A stretch of 64,000 bases of DNA from Micromonospora sp. WMMD1082. Lineage in GTDB: Bacteria; Actinomycetota; Actinomycetes; Mycobacteriales; Micromonosporaceae. The first letter of the stretch is position 1. The number at the start of each line of letters is the position of its first letter. Positions 47,931 to 56,620 of the stretch are shown here, one piece after another. The notes beneath the pieces were generated by a model. That model saw nothing but the letters and a program-made list of their open reading frames with translations, made no database searches and was not told where the DNA came from. Where the stretch lies: NCBI RefSeq assembly GCF_029626175.1, contig NZ_JARUBM010000002.1:6986501-7050500 (forward strand), written 5' to 3'. The position numbers were made by a program, and so were the translations under genes.

Positions 47931-49862
47931 ATGTCGGTCATGTCGTCGCCGGTGGAGTTCCTGGAACTGCTGGCCCGGGAGGCGGCCGCGGTCGAGTTCG
48001 AGGGACCGCTGGTCGCCGCCCGGTCGGCCGGGCTGCCCGCCGACCGGATCGCCGAGCTGGAGCAGGCCAAGACGGTGGCGCTGCGGGTCCGCGCGCTGCT
48101 GGAGCGCCGCCGCCGCCGGGAGAGCGAGCTGTCCGGCCTGTACGACACGGTCAGCGACCTGGCGGGGCTGCGCGACCTGGACGACGTGCTGCGGGCGATC
48201 GTGCACCGCGCCCGGCACCTGCTCGGCGCCGACGTCGCCTACATGACGCTCAACGACGCCGAGCGCGGCGACACCTACATGCGGGTGACCGACGGCTCGG
48301 TCTCCGCCCGGTTCCAGCGGCTGCGGCTGCCCATGGGTGCCGGGCTCGGCGGCCTGGTGGCCCAGTCGGGAGCCCCGTACGTCACCGCGAACTACCCGCA
48401 GGACGAGCGTTTCCACCACACCCGGGAGATCGACGCCGGGGTGGGTGAGGAGGGCCTGGTGGCCATCCTCGGGGTGCCGCTGCGGCTCGGCTCGACCAGC
48501 ATCGGCGTGCTCTACGCGGCGAACCGGTCGGCCCGGCCGTTCGCCCGCGAGGAGGTGGCGCTGCTGCTCTCGCTGGCCGCCCACGCCGCGGTGGCGATCG
48601 ACACCGCGCGGCTGCTGGCCGAGACCCGCGCGGCGCTGGAGGAGCTCTCCTCGGCCAACACCACCATCCGCGCGCACAGCAGTTCGGTGGAGCGGGCCGC
48701 GGCGGCCCACGACCGGATGACCGCCCTGGTGCTGCGCGGCGGCGGGGTGGAGGACGTGGCGGCGGCGGTCACCGAGGTGCTCGGCGGTGCGCTGCTGGCG
48801 CTGGACGCCGAGGGGCGGCGGCTGGCCCGGGTCGGCGAGATCGAGGAGCCGGACCGGGCGGAGATCGTCGAGGCGGTGGCCGCGTCGCGGACCGAGGGAC
48901 GCAGCGTACGCCGGGGCACGCTGTGGTACGCCGCAGTGGTGGCCGGCGCGGAGAACCTGGGCGTGCTGGTGCTGCGCCCCGATGGCGAACCGGCCGACGC
49001 CGACCAGCGGATCCTGGAGCGGGCCGCCCTGGTGACCGCCCTGCTGCTGCTGTTCCGGCGTACCGTCGCCGAGGCGGAGGGCCGGGTCCGGGGCGAGTTG
49101 CTCGACGACCTGATCGCCCGGCCGCTGCGGGACACCGAGGCGTTGCGCAGCCGGGCCCGCCGCCTCGGCGTGGACCTGGACGCACCGTACGTGCTGGTGG
49201 CCGTCGGCGACGACGCCATCGCGGCGACCGGCTCGGCCCGGCAGCGGGCGCTCTCCTGGGCCACCACGTACGCCTCGACCCGGGGCGGGCTGGCCGCGGC
49301 GCGCGACGGCCGGGTGGCGCTGATGCTGCCCGGGCAGGACGCCGGCGGCAGTGCCCGGGCGGTGGCCCGGGACCTGTCGCGGATCACCGGACGGCCGGTG
49401 ACCGCCGGGGCGAGCGGCCCGTCCACCGGCCCGGCGTCGCTGGCCGCCGCCTTCCGGGAGGCCGACCGCTGCCTGACCGCGCTCGGCGCGCTGGGCCGGG
49501 CCGGGCAGGGCGCGAGCACCGCCGAGTTGGGCTTCGTCGGGCTGCTGCTGGGCACGGTCGGCGACGGCGGTGACGCGGACGTCAGCCGGTTCCTCACCGC
49601 CACCGTCGGCCCGGTGGTCGACTATGACGCCCGCCGGGGCACCGCGCTGGTGCGGACCCTGGAGGCGTACTTCGGGGTGGGCGGCAGCCTGGCCCGCGCC
49701 GCCGAGCAGCTGCACGTGCACGTCAACACGGTGACCCAGCGGCTGGAGCGGGTCGGGCAGCTGCTCGGCGCCGACTGGCAGCGGCCCGAGCGGGCCCTGG
49801 AGGTGCAGCTGGCCCTGCGCCTGCACCGCCTGCGCGGCCCGGCCGACCGAACCGCAGGCTGA
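47931..49862 (+). CDS. GAF-domain PucR-type transcriptional regulator
   Basis: 643 residues from the first ATG (MSVMSSPVEFLELL); the second, three codons later, is equally possible. A helical N-terminus with coiled-coil character is followed by a GAF domain (about 85-230, LLGADVAYMTLNDAERGDTY, LGVPLRLGSTSIGVLYAANR), a central GGDEF-like fold of the CdaR type without signature residues, and a C-terminal PucR helix-turn-helix (GSLARAAEQLHVHVNTVTQR). Such proteins usually activate genes for catabolism of a small molecule bound by the GAF domain. It probably controls the dehydrogenase gene just upstream. Confidence 0.87.
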   Translation: MSVMSSPVEFLELLAREAAAVEFEGPLVAARSAGLPADRIAELEQAKTVALRVRALLERRRRRESELSGLYDTVSDLAGLRDLDDVLRAIVHRARHLLGADVAYMTLNDAERGDTYMRVTDGSVSARFQRLRLPMGAGLGGLVAQSGAPYVTANYPQDERFHHTREIDAGVGEEGLVAILGVPLRLGSTSIGVLYAANRSARPFAREEVALLLSLAAHAAVAIDTARLLAETRAALEELSSANTTIRAHSSSVERAAAAHDRMTALVLRGGGVEDVAAAVTEVLGGALLALDAEGRRLARVGEIEEPDRAEIVEAVAASRTEGRSVRRGTLWYAAVVAGAENLGVLVLRPDGEPADADQRILERAALVTALLLLFRRTVAEAEGRVRGELLDDLIARPLRDTEALRSRARRLGVDLDAPYVLVAVGDDAIAATGSARQRALSWATTYASTRGGLAAARDGRVALMLPGQDAGGSARAVARDLSRITGRPVTAGASGPSTGPASLAAAFREADRCLTALGALGRAGQGASTAELGFVGLLLGTVGDGGDADVSRFLTATVGPVVDYDARRGTALVRTLEAYFGVGGSLARAAEQLHVHVNTVTQRLERVGQLLGADWQRPERALEVQLALRLHRLRGPADRTAG

Positions 49863-49899
49863 ACCCGCCGGCTGAACCGCCGGTCGCGGGCGGCGGGGG

Positions 49900-50499
49900 T
49901 CAGCCGGTGCGGATGCCGGTCAGGACGCCGTCGACGATCTTCTCGGGGAGCGTGCTCTCGTCGAGGTCGGGATGCCAGCGCATCATCCGCTGGACGAGCA
50001 TCGGGCCGGCGAGCATCGCCATGGTCACCTCGATGTCGAGATCGGCGCGGAGCAACCCGTCGCGGACGCCGCGTTGCAGCACCTCCCGCATCATCGCCCG
50101 GCGCGGCTCGATGATGTTCTGGTAGAGCGCGTAGTGCTCGGGGCTCCGGTTCACCTCGGGCACCAGACACGGCATGATCCGCTCCGCCCGGGGGTCGATG
50201 TTGCGCCCGATCGCGCTGACCAGCGTGATCAGGTCGTCGCGGACGGAGCGGCCGGACGGCGGCGGCGGGGTGCCCTTGAGGGTACGCAGGGCGTCGCGCA
50301 GCAACGCGTCCTTGCCCGGCCAGCGGCGGTAGATCGTGGCCTTGCCGACCCCGGCCCGCGCGGCGATCGCCTCGACCGAGATCGCCTCGATCGTGCTGCC
50401 CTCCGCGAGGAGGTCCAGCGTCGCCTCGATGATCGCCTCGTCCGCGCGGACGCTCCGCGGCCGCCCGGGCGGCCGCGGAGCATCTGCCGTGGTACTCAT
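49900..50499 (-). CDS. TetR-family transcriptional regulator
   Basis: 199 residues from the ATG giving MSTTADAPRPPGRPRSVRAD. The N-terminal helix-turn-helix is ISVEAIAARAGVGKATIYRRWPGKDALL in parts; the remainder is a helical ligand and dimer domain of the TetR_C_11-like group. The gene follows the MFS efflux gene by 19 bp on the same strand. Two similar inverted repeats upstream of the MFS gene are candidate operators, so the pair would form an autoregulated drug-efflux unit. Confidence 0.9.
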   Translation of the reverse strand: MSTTADAPRPPGRPRSVRADEAIIEATLDLLAEGSTIEAISVEAIAARAGVGKATIYRRWPGKDALLRDALRTLKGTPPPPSGRSVRDDLITLVSAIGRNIDPRAERIMPCLVPEVNRSPEHYALYQNIIEPRRAMMREVLQRGVRDGLLRADLDIEVTMAMLAGPMLVQRMMRWHPDLDESTLPEKIVDGVLTGIRTG

Positions 50500-50518
50500 C
50501 TGCCCATCGTCCCCGACG

Positions 50519-52081
50519 CTATGCGGCACCGGCCAACTCCGGCTCGCCGCTCGGCGTCGGCGCGCCGGCGCCGGATCGGCCCGGCATCCAGCGCAGTGCC
50601 ACCAGGATGCCGCCGGCCGTGACCAGTGCGGCCACCGTCGCCGAGAGGTGCATGGCCGAGACGAAGGAGTCGTTGGCCGCCGCGACCAGCTGCGGGCCCG
50701 CGGGGCCGAGTTGCCCCGCCGCGGCGTACGCGCCGGCGATCGACTCGCCGGCCGCCTCGCGTGCCGTCGGCGGCAGCTCCGCCAACGCCGGGTCGATCCC
50801 CCCTCGGTAGCCGGCGGCCAGCACCGAGCCGATCACCGCCACGCCGAGCGCGGCGGCCACCTGCCGGATGGTGTTGCTGACCGCCGAGCCGACACCGGCC
50901 TTCTCCCGGGGCAGCGCCGACATGATCGACTCGGTGGCCGGCGGCATGATGTTGGCCATCCCGGTGCCCTGGAGGAAGAAGGCGACCAGCACCACCCAGA
51001 TGGGCGTGGTCGCATCGACGAAGGCGAAGGCGCTCAGCGCCACCGCGGTCAGCACCAGCCCCACCGTCGAGACCGTCCGGGCGCCGTACCGGCGCACCAT
51101 CGTGGCGCTGCGCGGGGCGAAGACGAGTTGGGCGACCGCGAAGGGCAGGAAGAGCAGGCCGGTTTCCAGCGGGCTGTAGCCGCGCACCAGTTGCAGGTAG
51201 AACGTGCTGAAGAACATCACGCCCATCGCGCCGAAGAAGACCAGCCCGATCAGCGCCACCGGGGCGGCGAAGCGGGGCACCCGGAACAGCCGGACGTCCA
51301 GCGACGGGTGGCTGCTGCGCCGCTCGTACGCGACGAACGCGGCCAGCACCGCGACGCCGCCGAGGATCGAGGCCCAGACCACGGGGCGGCCGAAGCCGTG
51401 CTCGCCGCCGTCGATGATGCCGTAGGTCAGGGCGACCAGACCGACCACCGAGAGCAGTACGCCGACCGCGTCGATGCGGCCCGGCCGGGGATCCCGCGAC
51501 TCGGGCACCAGCAGCGCCACCAGGAGCACGCCGAGTGCCACGACCGGCACGTTGATCAGGAAGACCGAGCCCCACCAGTAGTGCTCCAGCAGCAGGCCAC
51601 CGAGGACCGGCCCGATCGCCACCCCCAGGCCCACCGCGCCGGCCCAGATCCCGATGGCCCGCCCGCGGTCGCGCGGGTCAAAGACGTTGGAGATGATCGA
51701 CAGGGTGGCCGGCATGATGGCCGCGCCGCCGATCCCCATCAGCGCGCGGGCCCAGATGAGCTGGGCGGGGCTCTGCGCGTACGCGGAGAGCAGCGACGCC
51801 AGGCCGAAGAGCACCAGCCCGATCAGCAGGATGCGACGCCGGCCGGCCCGGTCACCCAGCACGCCGAAGGTGAACAGCAGCCCGGCGAAGACCAGCGTGT
51901 AGGAGTTGATCGACCACTCCAGCTCGCCATGGCTGGCCCCGAGCCCGTGCACCGGGTCGGCGAGCGTACGCAGCGCGACGTTGAGGATGGTGTTGTCGAG
52001 GACGACCACGAGCAGGCTGATCACCATCACCCCGAGGATCGCCCACCTCCTCGGATGTCCGGTGTTCCCGTTCGGTTGCAT
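50519..52081 (-). CDS. DHA2-type MFS drug transporter (14 helices)
   Basis: 520 residues from the ATG (MQPNGNTGHPRRWAILGVMV). The helix 1 motif VVLDNTILNVALRTLA, the loop 2-3 motif GVLGDRAGRRRILLIGLVLF and the antiporter motif in helix 5 (GLGVAIGPVLGGLLLEHYWW) identify the EmrB/QacA group, proton-driven exporters of drugs or metabolites. Fourteen helices fit the length. It is the first gene of a two-gene unit with the TetR regulator downstream. Confidence 0.92.
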   Translation of the reverse strand: MQPNGNTGHPRRWAILGVMVISLLVVVLDNTILNVALRTLADPVHGLGASHGELEWSINSYTLVFAGLLFTFGVLGDRAGRRRILLIGLVLFGLASLLSAYAQSPAQLIWARALMGIGGAAIMPATLSIISNVFDPRDRGRAIGIWAGAVGLGVAIGPVLGGLLLEHYWWGSVFLINVPVVALGVLLVALLVPESRDPRPGRIDAVGVLLSVVGLVALTYGIIDGGEHGFGRPVVWASILGGVAVLAAFVAYERRSSHPSLDVRLFRVPRFAAPVALIGLVFFGAMGVMFFSTFYLQLVRGYSPLETGLLFLPFAVAQLVFAPRSATMVRRYGARTVSTVGLVLTAVALSAFAFVDATTPIWVVLVAFFLQGTGMANIMPPATESIMSALPREKAGVGSAVSNTIRQVAAALGVAVIGSVLAAGYRGGIDPALAELPPTAREAAGESIAGAYAAAGQLGPAGPQLVAAANDSFVSAMHLSATVAALVTAGGILVALRWMPGRSGAGAPTPSGEPELAGAA

Positions 52082-52099
52082 CTCCGGCCCCCCGGTTTC

Positions 52100-52168
52100 G
52101 ATACGGTCCCGTCCGTAATCGATGCCGAGCCTAGGTCCGGCAATAACGATACGGAACAGGTTCGTATC
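52100..52168. promoter_or_regulatory. Two candidate TetR operators upstream of the MFS gene
   Basis: GATACG-N9-CGTATC lies at 52148-52168 and a related, less perfect site GATACG-N8-CGTAATC at 52100-52120. Both are within 90 bp of the MFS start. The repeated half-site GATACG and palindromic layout fit a TetR dimer; the divergent position of no other regulator supports the link to the TetR gene in the same unit. Confidence 0.6.
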
Positions 52169-52212
52169 TATTGTGACGCCGGTCACCCCAACACCCGCTC
52201 GCCGCCGGGGTT

Positions 52213-52254
52213 TGGGTGCGTTTCTTGTCGCCCCAGCAGCAAGAAACGCACCCA
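52213..52254. repeat. Dispersed palindrome, family B, copy 2
   Basis: TGGGTGCGTTTCTTG (52213-52227) pairs perfectly over 15 bases with CAAGAAACGCACCCA (52240-52254) around the loop TCGCCCCAGCAG. Sequence similarity to the element at 26590-26635 covers both the GGGTGC arm and the centre. It does not follow any gene 3' end, so it is not simply a terminator. Confidence 0.65.
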
Positions 52255-52594
52255 CAGGCGGGCCGCTTGGCCGGCGACAGTGGCCCGGCTGGATTCGATG
52301 TCCGGGATGTCCGGACTGACACCCGCCCCCGGCGGAATCTGCGCTGGGGTGGGGGCGTTGTAACCGGTGGCTGACCAAGCAGGGCCCCCGGCCCTGACCG
52401 CCGCGCCACCGGCCGGCGCACCCCGGGAATGACCTGGCCCGGTCGGTCGTTATACATGGTCCGGCGCCGCGAAGAACCCCCCTAGCCCGCGCGCCACCAC
52501 GACCTCCCCTCTTCCCTTGAGCGCCTGACGGTGCCCGCGCACCGCCGACCCCCCTGTCGGCACCCGTGCGCCAACCCCCGAACGGAGCTTCCCC

Positions 52595-53179
52595 ATGAAC
52601 ACCATGCTGCGTAAGAGCATCCTCGGCCTCGCCGGACTCACCATCGCCGGCGGCCTCGCCGCCGGCCCCCTCAACACCACCGACAACCCCACCCCCACCA
52701 ACCCCATCGCCGCCGCCGTCCAGACCGACAAGCCCGACACCAGCACCCTGATCCCGCACGGCGTGCAGGGCGCCCAGTCCCGCATCGACCTCACCGACGA
52801 GCAGGTCGACAACGTCAAGGCCATCATCGCCGCGACGAAGAAGGCCGACATGGACGAGCGTGCCGCCGTGGTCGCCATCGGCACCGCGTTGCAGGAGTCG
52901 AAGCTGGAGAACCTGGGTCACCTCGGCGACCGCAACGACCACGACTCGCAGGGCCTGTTCCAGCAGCGCCCGTCCAGCGGTTGGGGCACGGTCGAACAGA
53001 TCACCGACCCCGAATACTCGACCCTGGCCTTCCTGAAGGGCCTGAAGCAGGTCGACGGCTGGCAGGACATGCCCCTCACCGTCGCCGCCCAGACCGTCCA
53101 GGTCTCCGCGTTCCCGGACCACTACGCCCAGTGGGAACAGCTGGCCGCCGACCTGGTCGCCGCACACTGGAACAGCTGA
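52595..53179 (+). CDS. Secreted lysozyme/transglycosylase-like protein
   Basis: 194 residues with ACGGAG seven bases before the ATG. The N-terminus (MLRKSILGLAGLTIAGGLAA) is a signal peptide. The conserved domain (about 66-190) contains VKAIIAATKKADMDERAAVVAI (parts), TALQESKLENLGHLGDRNDH and SQGLFQQRPSSGWGTVEQIT. This block is frequent in actinobacterial wall enzymes and phage-related tails, where the Glu of ALQES would be the lysozyme-like catalytic residue. The activity is not proven for this family. No substrate-binding domain is attached. Confidence 0.78.
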   Translation: MNTMLRKSILGLAGLTIAGGLAAGPLNTTDNPTPTNPIAAAVQTDKPDTSTLIPHGVQGAQSRIDLTDEQVDNVKAIIAATKKADMDERAAVVAIGTALQESKLENLGHLGDRNDHDSQGLFQQRPSSGWGTVEQITDPEYSTLAFLKGLKQVDGWQDMPLTVAAQTVQVSAFPDHYAQWEQLAADLVAAHWNS

Positions 53180-53199
53180 CACCCGACACACCAACCACA

Positions 53200-53238
53200 C
53201 CGCTGGCCGGCACCCCCACCCGGGGTGCCGGCCAGCGG
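53200..53238 (+). terminator. Terminator after the lysozyme-like gene
   Basis: CCGCTGGCCGGCACCCC (53200-53216) pairs perfectly over 17 bases with 53222-53238 around a 5-base loop, 20 bases past the stop. Confidence 0.8.
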
Positions 53239-53330
53239 CATGACCACGGCCGCGACCGCCAGCGCGGCCCTTGCCCCCGGCGGCTACGTTGATGATCCAC
53301 TCAGCAGCCCACCTGGAAGGCCCCACGGTC

Positions 53331-54194
53331 ATGCCCTTCGGCTTCATCCTCGCGATCGTCACCGCCGTCCTCGCGGCCCTCGCCCTCGCCGTCACCCTGC
53401 TCAGCTCGCAACGCCAGGTGCGGCAGATGGGTGGGTTGGCGACGGTCGGCGCCCTGCTCGTGACACTCTTCCTGGCCGTCACATCGAGCGCCCACTCGGT
53501 GCCGATCCGCTCGGTCGGCATCGTCACCAGCTTCGGCAAGCCGACCGGCGAGGTCACCGGCTCCGGCCTGAAGTGGGTCGCGCCGTGGCAGCGGGTCGGC
53601 GAGTGGGACGCCGGACGGCAGAAGTACGACCACATCGGCGACAACAACTGCGTCCGGGTACGCACCGGCACCCTCGCCGACGCCTGTGTGGAGGTGCTGA
53701 TCGAGTGGCAGGTCCGGCCGGAGAACGCCCCGCAGCAGTTCATGGACTACAAGGGCGACTTCGAGAGCTTCCGGGGGCAGCGGGTCGGCGTCCAACTCGA
53801 CAGTGCGGTGAACGACGCCTTCGCCTCCTACAACCCCTTGGAGCGCATCGACTCGAAGACCGGCAACCTGAACGTCGACCTCAAGCCCTTCTCGGAGAGC
53901 ATCAAGTCCAGCGCCGAGGGCCGGCTGGCCGACGACGTCGACATCCTGTCGGTCACCATCACCCGGGTCAACCACGACGACAAGACCGAGGGCAACATCA
54001 AGGCGTTCCAGGACAAGCTCGCCCAGACCCGCAACCTCGAACAGGACCGCCTCAACGCCGAGATCCAGAAGCAGATCACCGAGACCAACGCCCAGGTGGA
54101 CAAGGTGACCCGCTGCCTGGAGATCGCCGACAAGAACGGCAGCACGCCGGGTCTGTGCATCAACCCGGGCATCGTCACCGGCAACGCCAAGTGA
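53331..54194 (+). CDS. SPFH/prohibitin-domain membrane protein
   Basis: 287 residues from the ATG behind GGAAGG; an upstream in-frame ATG at 53292 has no such site. Two N-terminal hydrophobic helices (about 4-24 and 34-54, MPFGFILAIVTAVLAALALA and GLATVGALLVTLFLAV) precede an SPFH domain (RSVGIVTSFGKPTGEVTGSG, LKWVAPWQRVGEWD, EVLIEWQVRPENAPQQFMDY). A coiled-coil region follows (KLAQTRNLEQDRLNAEIQKQ). SPFH proteins form ring-like assemblies in membranes. It lacks the long coiled-coil arm of flotillins. No partner gene is adjacent, and its role is unknown. Confidence 0.85.
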   Translation: MPFGFILAIVTAVLAALALAVTLLSSQRQVRQMGGLATVGALLVTLFLAVTSSAHSVPIRSVGIVTSFGKPTGEVTGSGLKWVAPWQRVGEWDAGRQKYDHIGDNNCVRVRTGTLADACVEVLIEWQVRPENAPQQFMDYKGDFESFRGQRVGVQLDSAVNDAFASYNPLERIDSKTGNLNVDLKPFSESIKSSAEGRLADDVDILSVTITRVNHDDKTEGNIKAFQDKLAQTRNLEQDRLNAEIQKQITETNAQVDKVTRCLEIADKNGSTPGLCINPGIVTGNAK

Positions 54195-54198
54195 GCCA

Positions 54199-54230
54199 GC
54201 CGCCCTCGCCGGCCGCGCGGCGAGGGCGGC
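54199..54230. terminator. Bidirectional terminator between SPFH and aminotransferase genes
   Basis: GCCGCCCTCGCCG (54199-54211) pairs perfectly over 13 bases with 54218-54230 around a 6-base loop, between convergent genes and four bases past the SPFH stop. Confidence 0.75.
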
Positions 54231-54261
54231 CGGCCCACCGGTGTCAGCCGGCCCGCCGGTG

Positions 54262-55299
54262 TCAGCCGGTCAACGCCTCCAGGGCGAGGTCGACGTCCTC
54301 CACCGTGGAGTAGAGGTGGAAGGAGGCGCGCACGCGGCCCGCCCGCACGGCCGCGCGGATCCCGGCCCGCGCCAGCTTCTCCTGCGCGCCGGGCACCTCG
54401 ACGGTGACGATCGCGCTGTTCCCCGGCGGCTGCCCCAGCCCGGCGAGGAAGCGGTTGGCCAGCGCCACGTCGTACTCCCGCACCGCCGGTACCCCGATCT
54501 CCAGCAGCAGGTCCAGCGCGGGGGCCGCGCCCACCCAGCTGAACCAGGCCGGCGAGATGTCGAACCGGCGGGCGTCCTCGGCGAGCCGCAGCGGCGGGCC
54601 GTAGTAGGAGGTGTACGGGTCGAGGCCCGCGTACCAGCCGGCGGCGTCGGGCCGCAGCCGGTCGCGCAGCCCGGGGGCGAGGTAGGCGAACGCGGTGCCC
54701 CGGGGGCCCATCAGCCACTTGTACCCGCCGGCCACGACCACGTCGGCGGGGGCCGCGTCGAACGGCAGCCAGCCGCACGCCTGGGTGGCGTCCACCACGA
54801 CGAGCGCGCCGTGGGCCCGGGCCGCCGCGACGATGTCGTCGTACGCGGCCACCGTGCCGTCGGCGGACTGCACCAGGCTGAACGCCACCAGGTCGGTGCC
54901 GGCGTCGATCGAGGTGGCCAGCCCGTCCAGCGGCACGGTGCGCACCTCGACGCCCCGTTCGGCCTGCACGAGCCAGGGAAACAGGTTGGAGGTGAACTCC
55001 ACCTCGGGCACGACCAGCCGCGCGCCGGCGGGCAGCGCGGCGGCGACCGGTGCCAGTAGTTGGGAGACGGTGGCACCGACCGCCACGTCGGCGGCCGGCA
55101 CCCCGACCAGCCGGGCGAACGCGGCCCGGCACCGGCCGGTCGCCTCGCCCCAGGGTTTCCACGACTGCTGGCCGACCCGCCAGGCGGCGAGCGCCTCCTG
55201 CAACGCGTCCCAGGCCGGGTCGGGCGGCAATCCGTAGCTGGCGGTGTCGAGCCACCCGGGTTGCGGTTGCCACAGCTTCTGCGCCTGTTCGAGTTCCAC
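54262..55299 (-). CDS. Class V PLP-dependent aminotransferase/cysteine desulfurase-like enzyme
   Basis: 345 residues from the GTG giving VELEQAQKLWQPQPGW; no clear ribosome site is seen. The class V fold is recognised by WLDTASYGLPPDPAWDALQE, the Asp that binds the PLP ring in VVVDATQACGWLPFD, and the Lys of GGYKWLMGPRGTAF. FDISPAWFSWVGAAPALDLL also fits. It resembles the EgtE-like and isopenicillin-epimerase-like subgroup, but no ergothioneine genes are nearby, so the reaction is left open. Confidence 0.85.
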   Translation of the reverse strand: MELEQAQKLWQPQPGWLDTASYGLPPDPAWDALQEALAAWRVGQQSWKPWGEATGRCRAAFARLVGVPAADVAVGATVSQLLAPVAAALPAGARLVVPEVEFTSNLFPWLVQAERGVEVRTVPLDGLATSIDAGTDLVAFSLVQSADGTVAAYDDIVAAARAHGALVVVDATQACGWLPFDAAPADVVVAGGYKWLMGPRGTAFAYLAPGLRDRLRPDAAGWYAGLDPYTSYYGPPLRLAEDARRFDISPAWFSWVGAAPALDLLLEIGVPAVREYDVALANRFLAGLGQPPGNSAIVTVEVPGAQEKLARAGIRAAVRAGRVRASFHLYSTVEDVDLALEALTG

Positions 55300-55377
55300 G
55301 GTGATCGACGCTAGCCACCCGACCCGGCCGGCGCTGAGCGCCAATCCTCGCCTCGTGGCACCAAGAACGCATCGACC

Positions 55378-55644
55378 TCAGCCCTTCTCGGCCGGGGCAC
55401 GGGGGGAAGAAACCCAGCTCATGAAGCGGTCGGTCAGTGCGGCGAGGTCGGGCGTCCGCCCGAGCCGGGCGGTGTCGTCCACGGCTTCCCGCAACGAGAT
55501 CGCGAGATAGAAGACGAGCGCCAGCGTGTGTCCCCGGTATTCGCGGCGGAGGGAGAGCTTGGCCGGCTGACACGGCCAGTGCGCGCCACACGCGCGGCAG
55601 CGCCAGTGCGGACGGCCCGGCAGGTGCTCACGTACTGCGCCCAT
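55378..55644 (-). CDS. Small CxxC zinc-ribbon-like protein divergent from the XRE gene
   Basis: 88 residues with AAGGGG before the ATG. The N-terminal half is HLPGRPHWRCRACGAHWPCQ with CxxC and a third Cys, a possible metal site, followed by AKLSLRREYRGHTLALVFYL and a helical acidic part. Proteins of this kind, about 80-100 residues, commonly lie beside XRE-DUF397 pairs in Streptomyces and Micromonospora. The function is unknown. Confidence 0.7.
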   Translation of the reverse strand: MGAVREHLPGRPHWRCRACGAHWPCQPAKLSLRREYRGHTLALVFYLAISLREAVDDTARLGRTPDLAALTDRFMSWVSSPRAPAEKG

Positions 55645-55767
55645 GGCGTCCCCTTCGGCTGGTCAGGGAGGGGCCGCCCTCGGTTGCCGCCCAGGGCGGC
55701 CCCTCGACAAGCGCAGCCGCCGGGCTGTCGGGTGTGCCTCCACCGGCCGCGCTGTCCTCTGGCGACA

Positions 55768-55782
55768 CACTGCCAAACAGTG
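55768..55782. promoter_or_regulatory. Candidate operator in the XRE divergent region
   Basis: CACTG-CCAAA-CAGTG lies in the 202-bp gap between the divergent CxxC protein and XRE regulator, the expected place for autoregulation. The short arms keep confidence low. Confidence 0.3.
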
Positions 55783-55846
55783 ACCAGACAGCAACACCGC
55801 GTGTCTGTATGGTGGCCAGAAATCTAATCTGTCCGATGGAGGATCG

Positions 55847-56620
55847 GTGAACGACGCACTGCGGGTAGCGCTCCGAGAGACAGGCCACACCACGGAATCA
55901 CTGGCCGCGAAGATCGGCGTGGACCCGAAGACCACGGACCGTTGGCTACGCCAGGGCCGGATACCCCATCCGGGCCACCGGGCCACCGCCGCCGCCGCAC
56001 TCGGCCGGGACGAGTCGGACATATGGCCGGACACGACAAGACGCCGAATGCGTGACCTCGTCTGGTTCCGTCCATGGCAGGAGATCGAACGCGAGGCAAC
56101 CGAACTCCGATCGTTTGAGCCCAACGTCCTCCCCGGCCTGCTACAGACCGAGGCGTACGCACGGGCGGTGCTCAGCGCGAGCGGGCGGCGCACCCCGGAG
56201 GAGGTGGACCAGCTGGTAGCGGCGCGGCTCGCCCGGCAAGCCGTCCTGCGGTGGGACAACCCGCCGTGGTTCACGGCCGTGGTGGACGAGTGCGCGCTGC
56301 GCCGGCCCGTGGGTGGCCCCCAGGTGATGCGCGAGCAGTTACAGGCCCTGGTCACCGCGAGCGAGCAGCCCCACGTCCGCGTCCACGTCGTGCCGTGGTC
56401 CGTGGGGGCCTACGCTGGCCTGGACGGGCCGTTCGTGATCGCCACCAGCCGGGATCATCGCATCGCGGCGTACCTGGACACGCAGCTACAGGGACAAGTG
56501 GTTAGCGATCCCGACGACATCGCGGCCATACTGGCAGCGTGGGAGGACGTCCGTGGTGAGGCGCTGTCCCACCGGCAATCAGTCGATCTCGTAAGGGAAG
56601 TGGCAGAGACATGGACCTGA
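55847..56620 (+). CDS. XRE-family regulator with DUF5753 domain
   Basis: 257 residues from a GTG with GGAGG four bases upstream. The helix-turn-helix is at about 13-60 (TTESLAAKIGVDPKTTDRWL), followed by the DUF5753 region (EPNVLPGLLQTEAYARAVLS, VDECALRRPVGGPQVMREQL, VPWSVGAYAGLDGPFVIAT). The layout is that of WhiJ-like regulators of Streptomyces, which pair with DUF397 proteins and affect development or antibiotic production. The DUF397 gene overlaps its 3' end by 10 bases. The target genes are unknown. Confidence 0.9.
   Translation: MNDALRVALRETGHTTESLAAKIGVDPKTTDRWLRQGRIPHPGHRATAAAALGRDESDIWPDTTRRRMRDLVWFRPWQEIEREATELRSFEPNVLPGLLQTEAYARAVLSASGRRTPEEVDQLVAARLARQAVLRWDNPPWFTAVVDECALRRPVGGPQVMREQLQALVTASEQPHVRVHVVPWSVGAYAGLDGPFVIATSRDHRIAAYLDTQLQGQVVSDPDDIAAILAAWEDVRGEALSHRQSVDLVREVAETWT

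Larger units (their letters stand above)
52082..52594. other. Divergent intergenic region, 513 bp
   Basis: The gap separates the MFS gene from the lysozyme-like gene. The MFS side holds two TetR-type inverted repeats, the middle a family B palindrome, both listed separately. The remaining 340 bases toward the plus-strand gene show no coding character; TATACA at 52450 may be part of a promoter, but no good -35 hexamer goes with it. Confidence 0.6.

Noticed and set aside
50519..53743. A 1074-codon minus-strand frame extending the MFS gene upstream
   Set aside because: The transporter starts cleanly at 52081. The extension crosses the operators, a palindrome and the plus-strand lysozyme-like gene and has no homology-like features.
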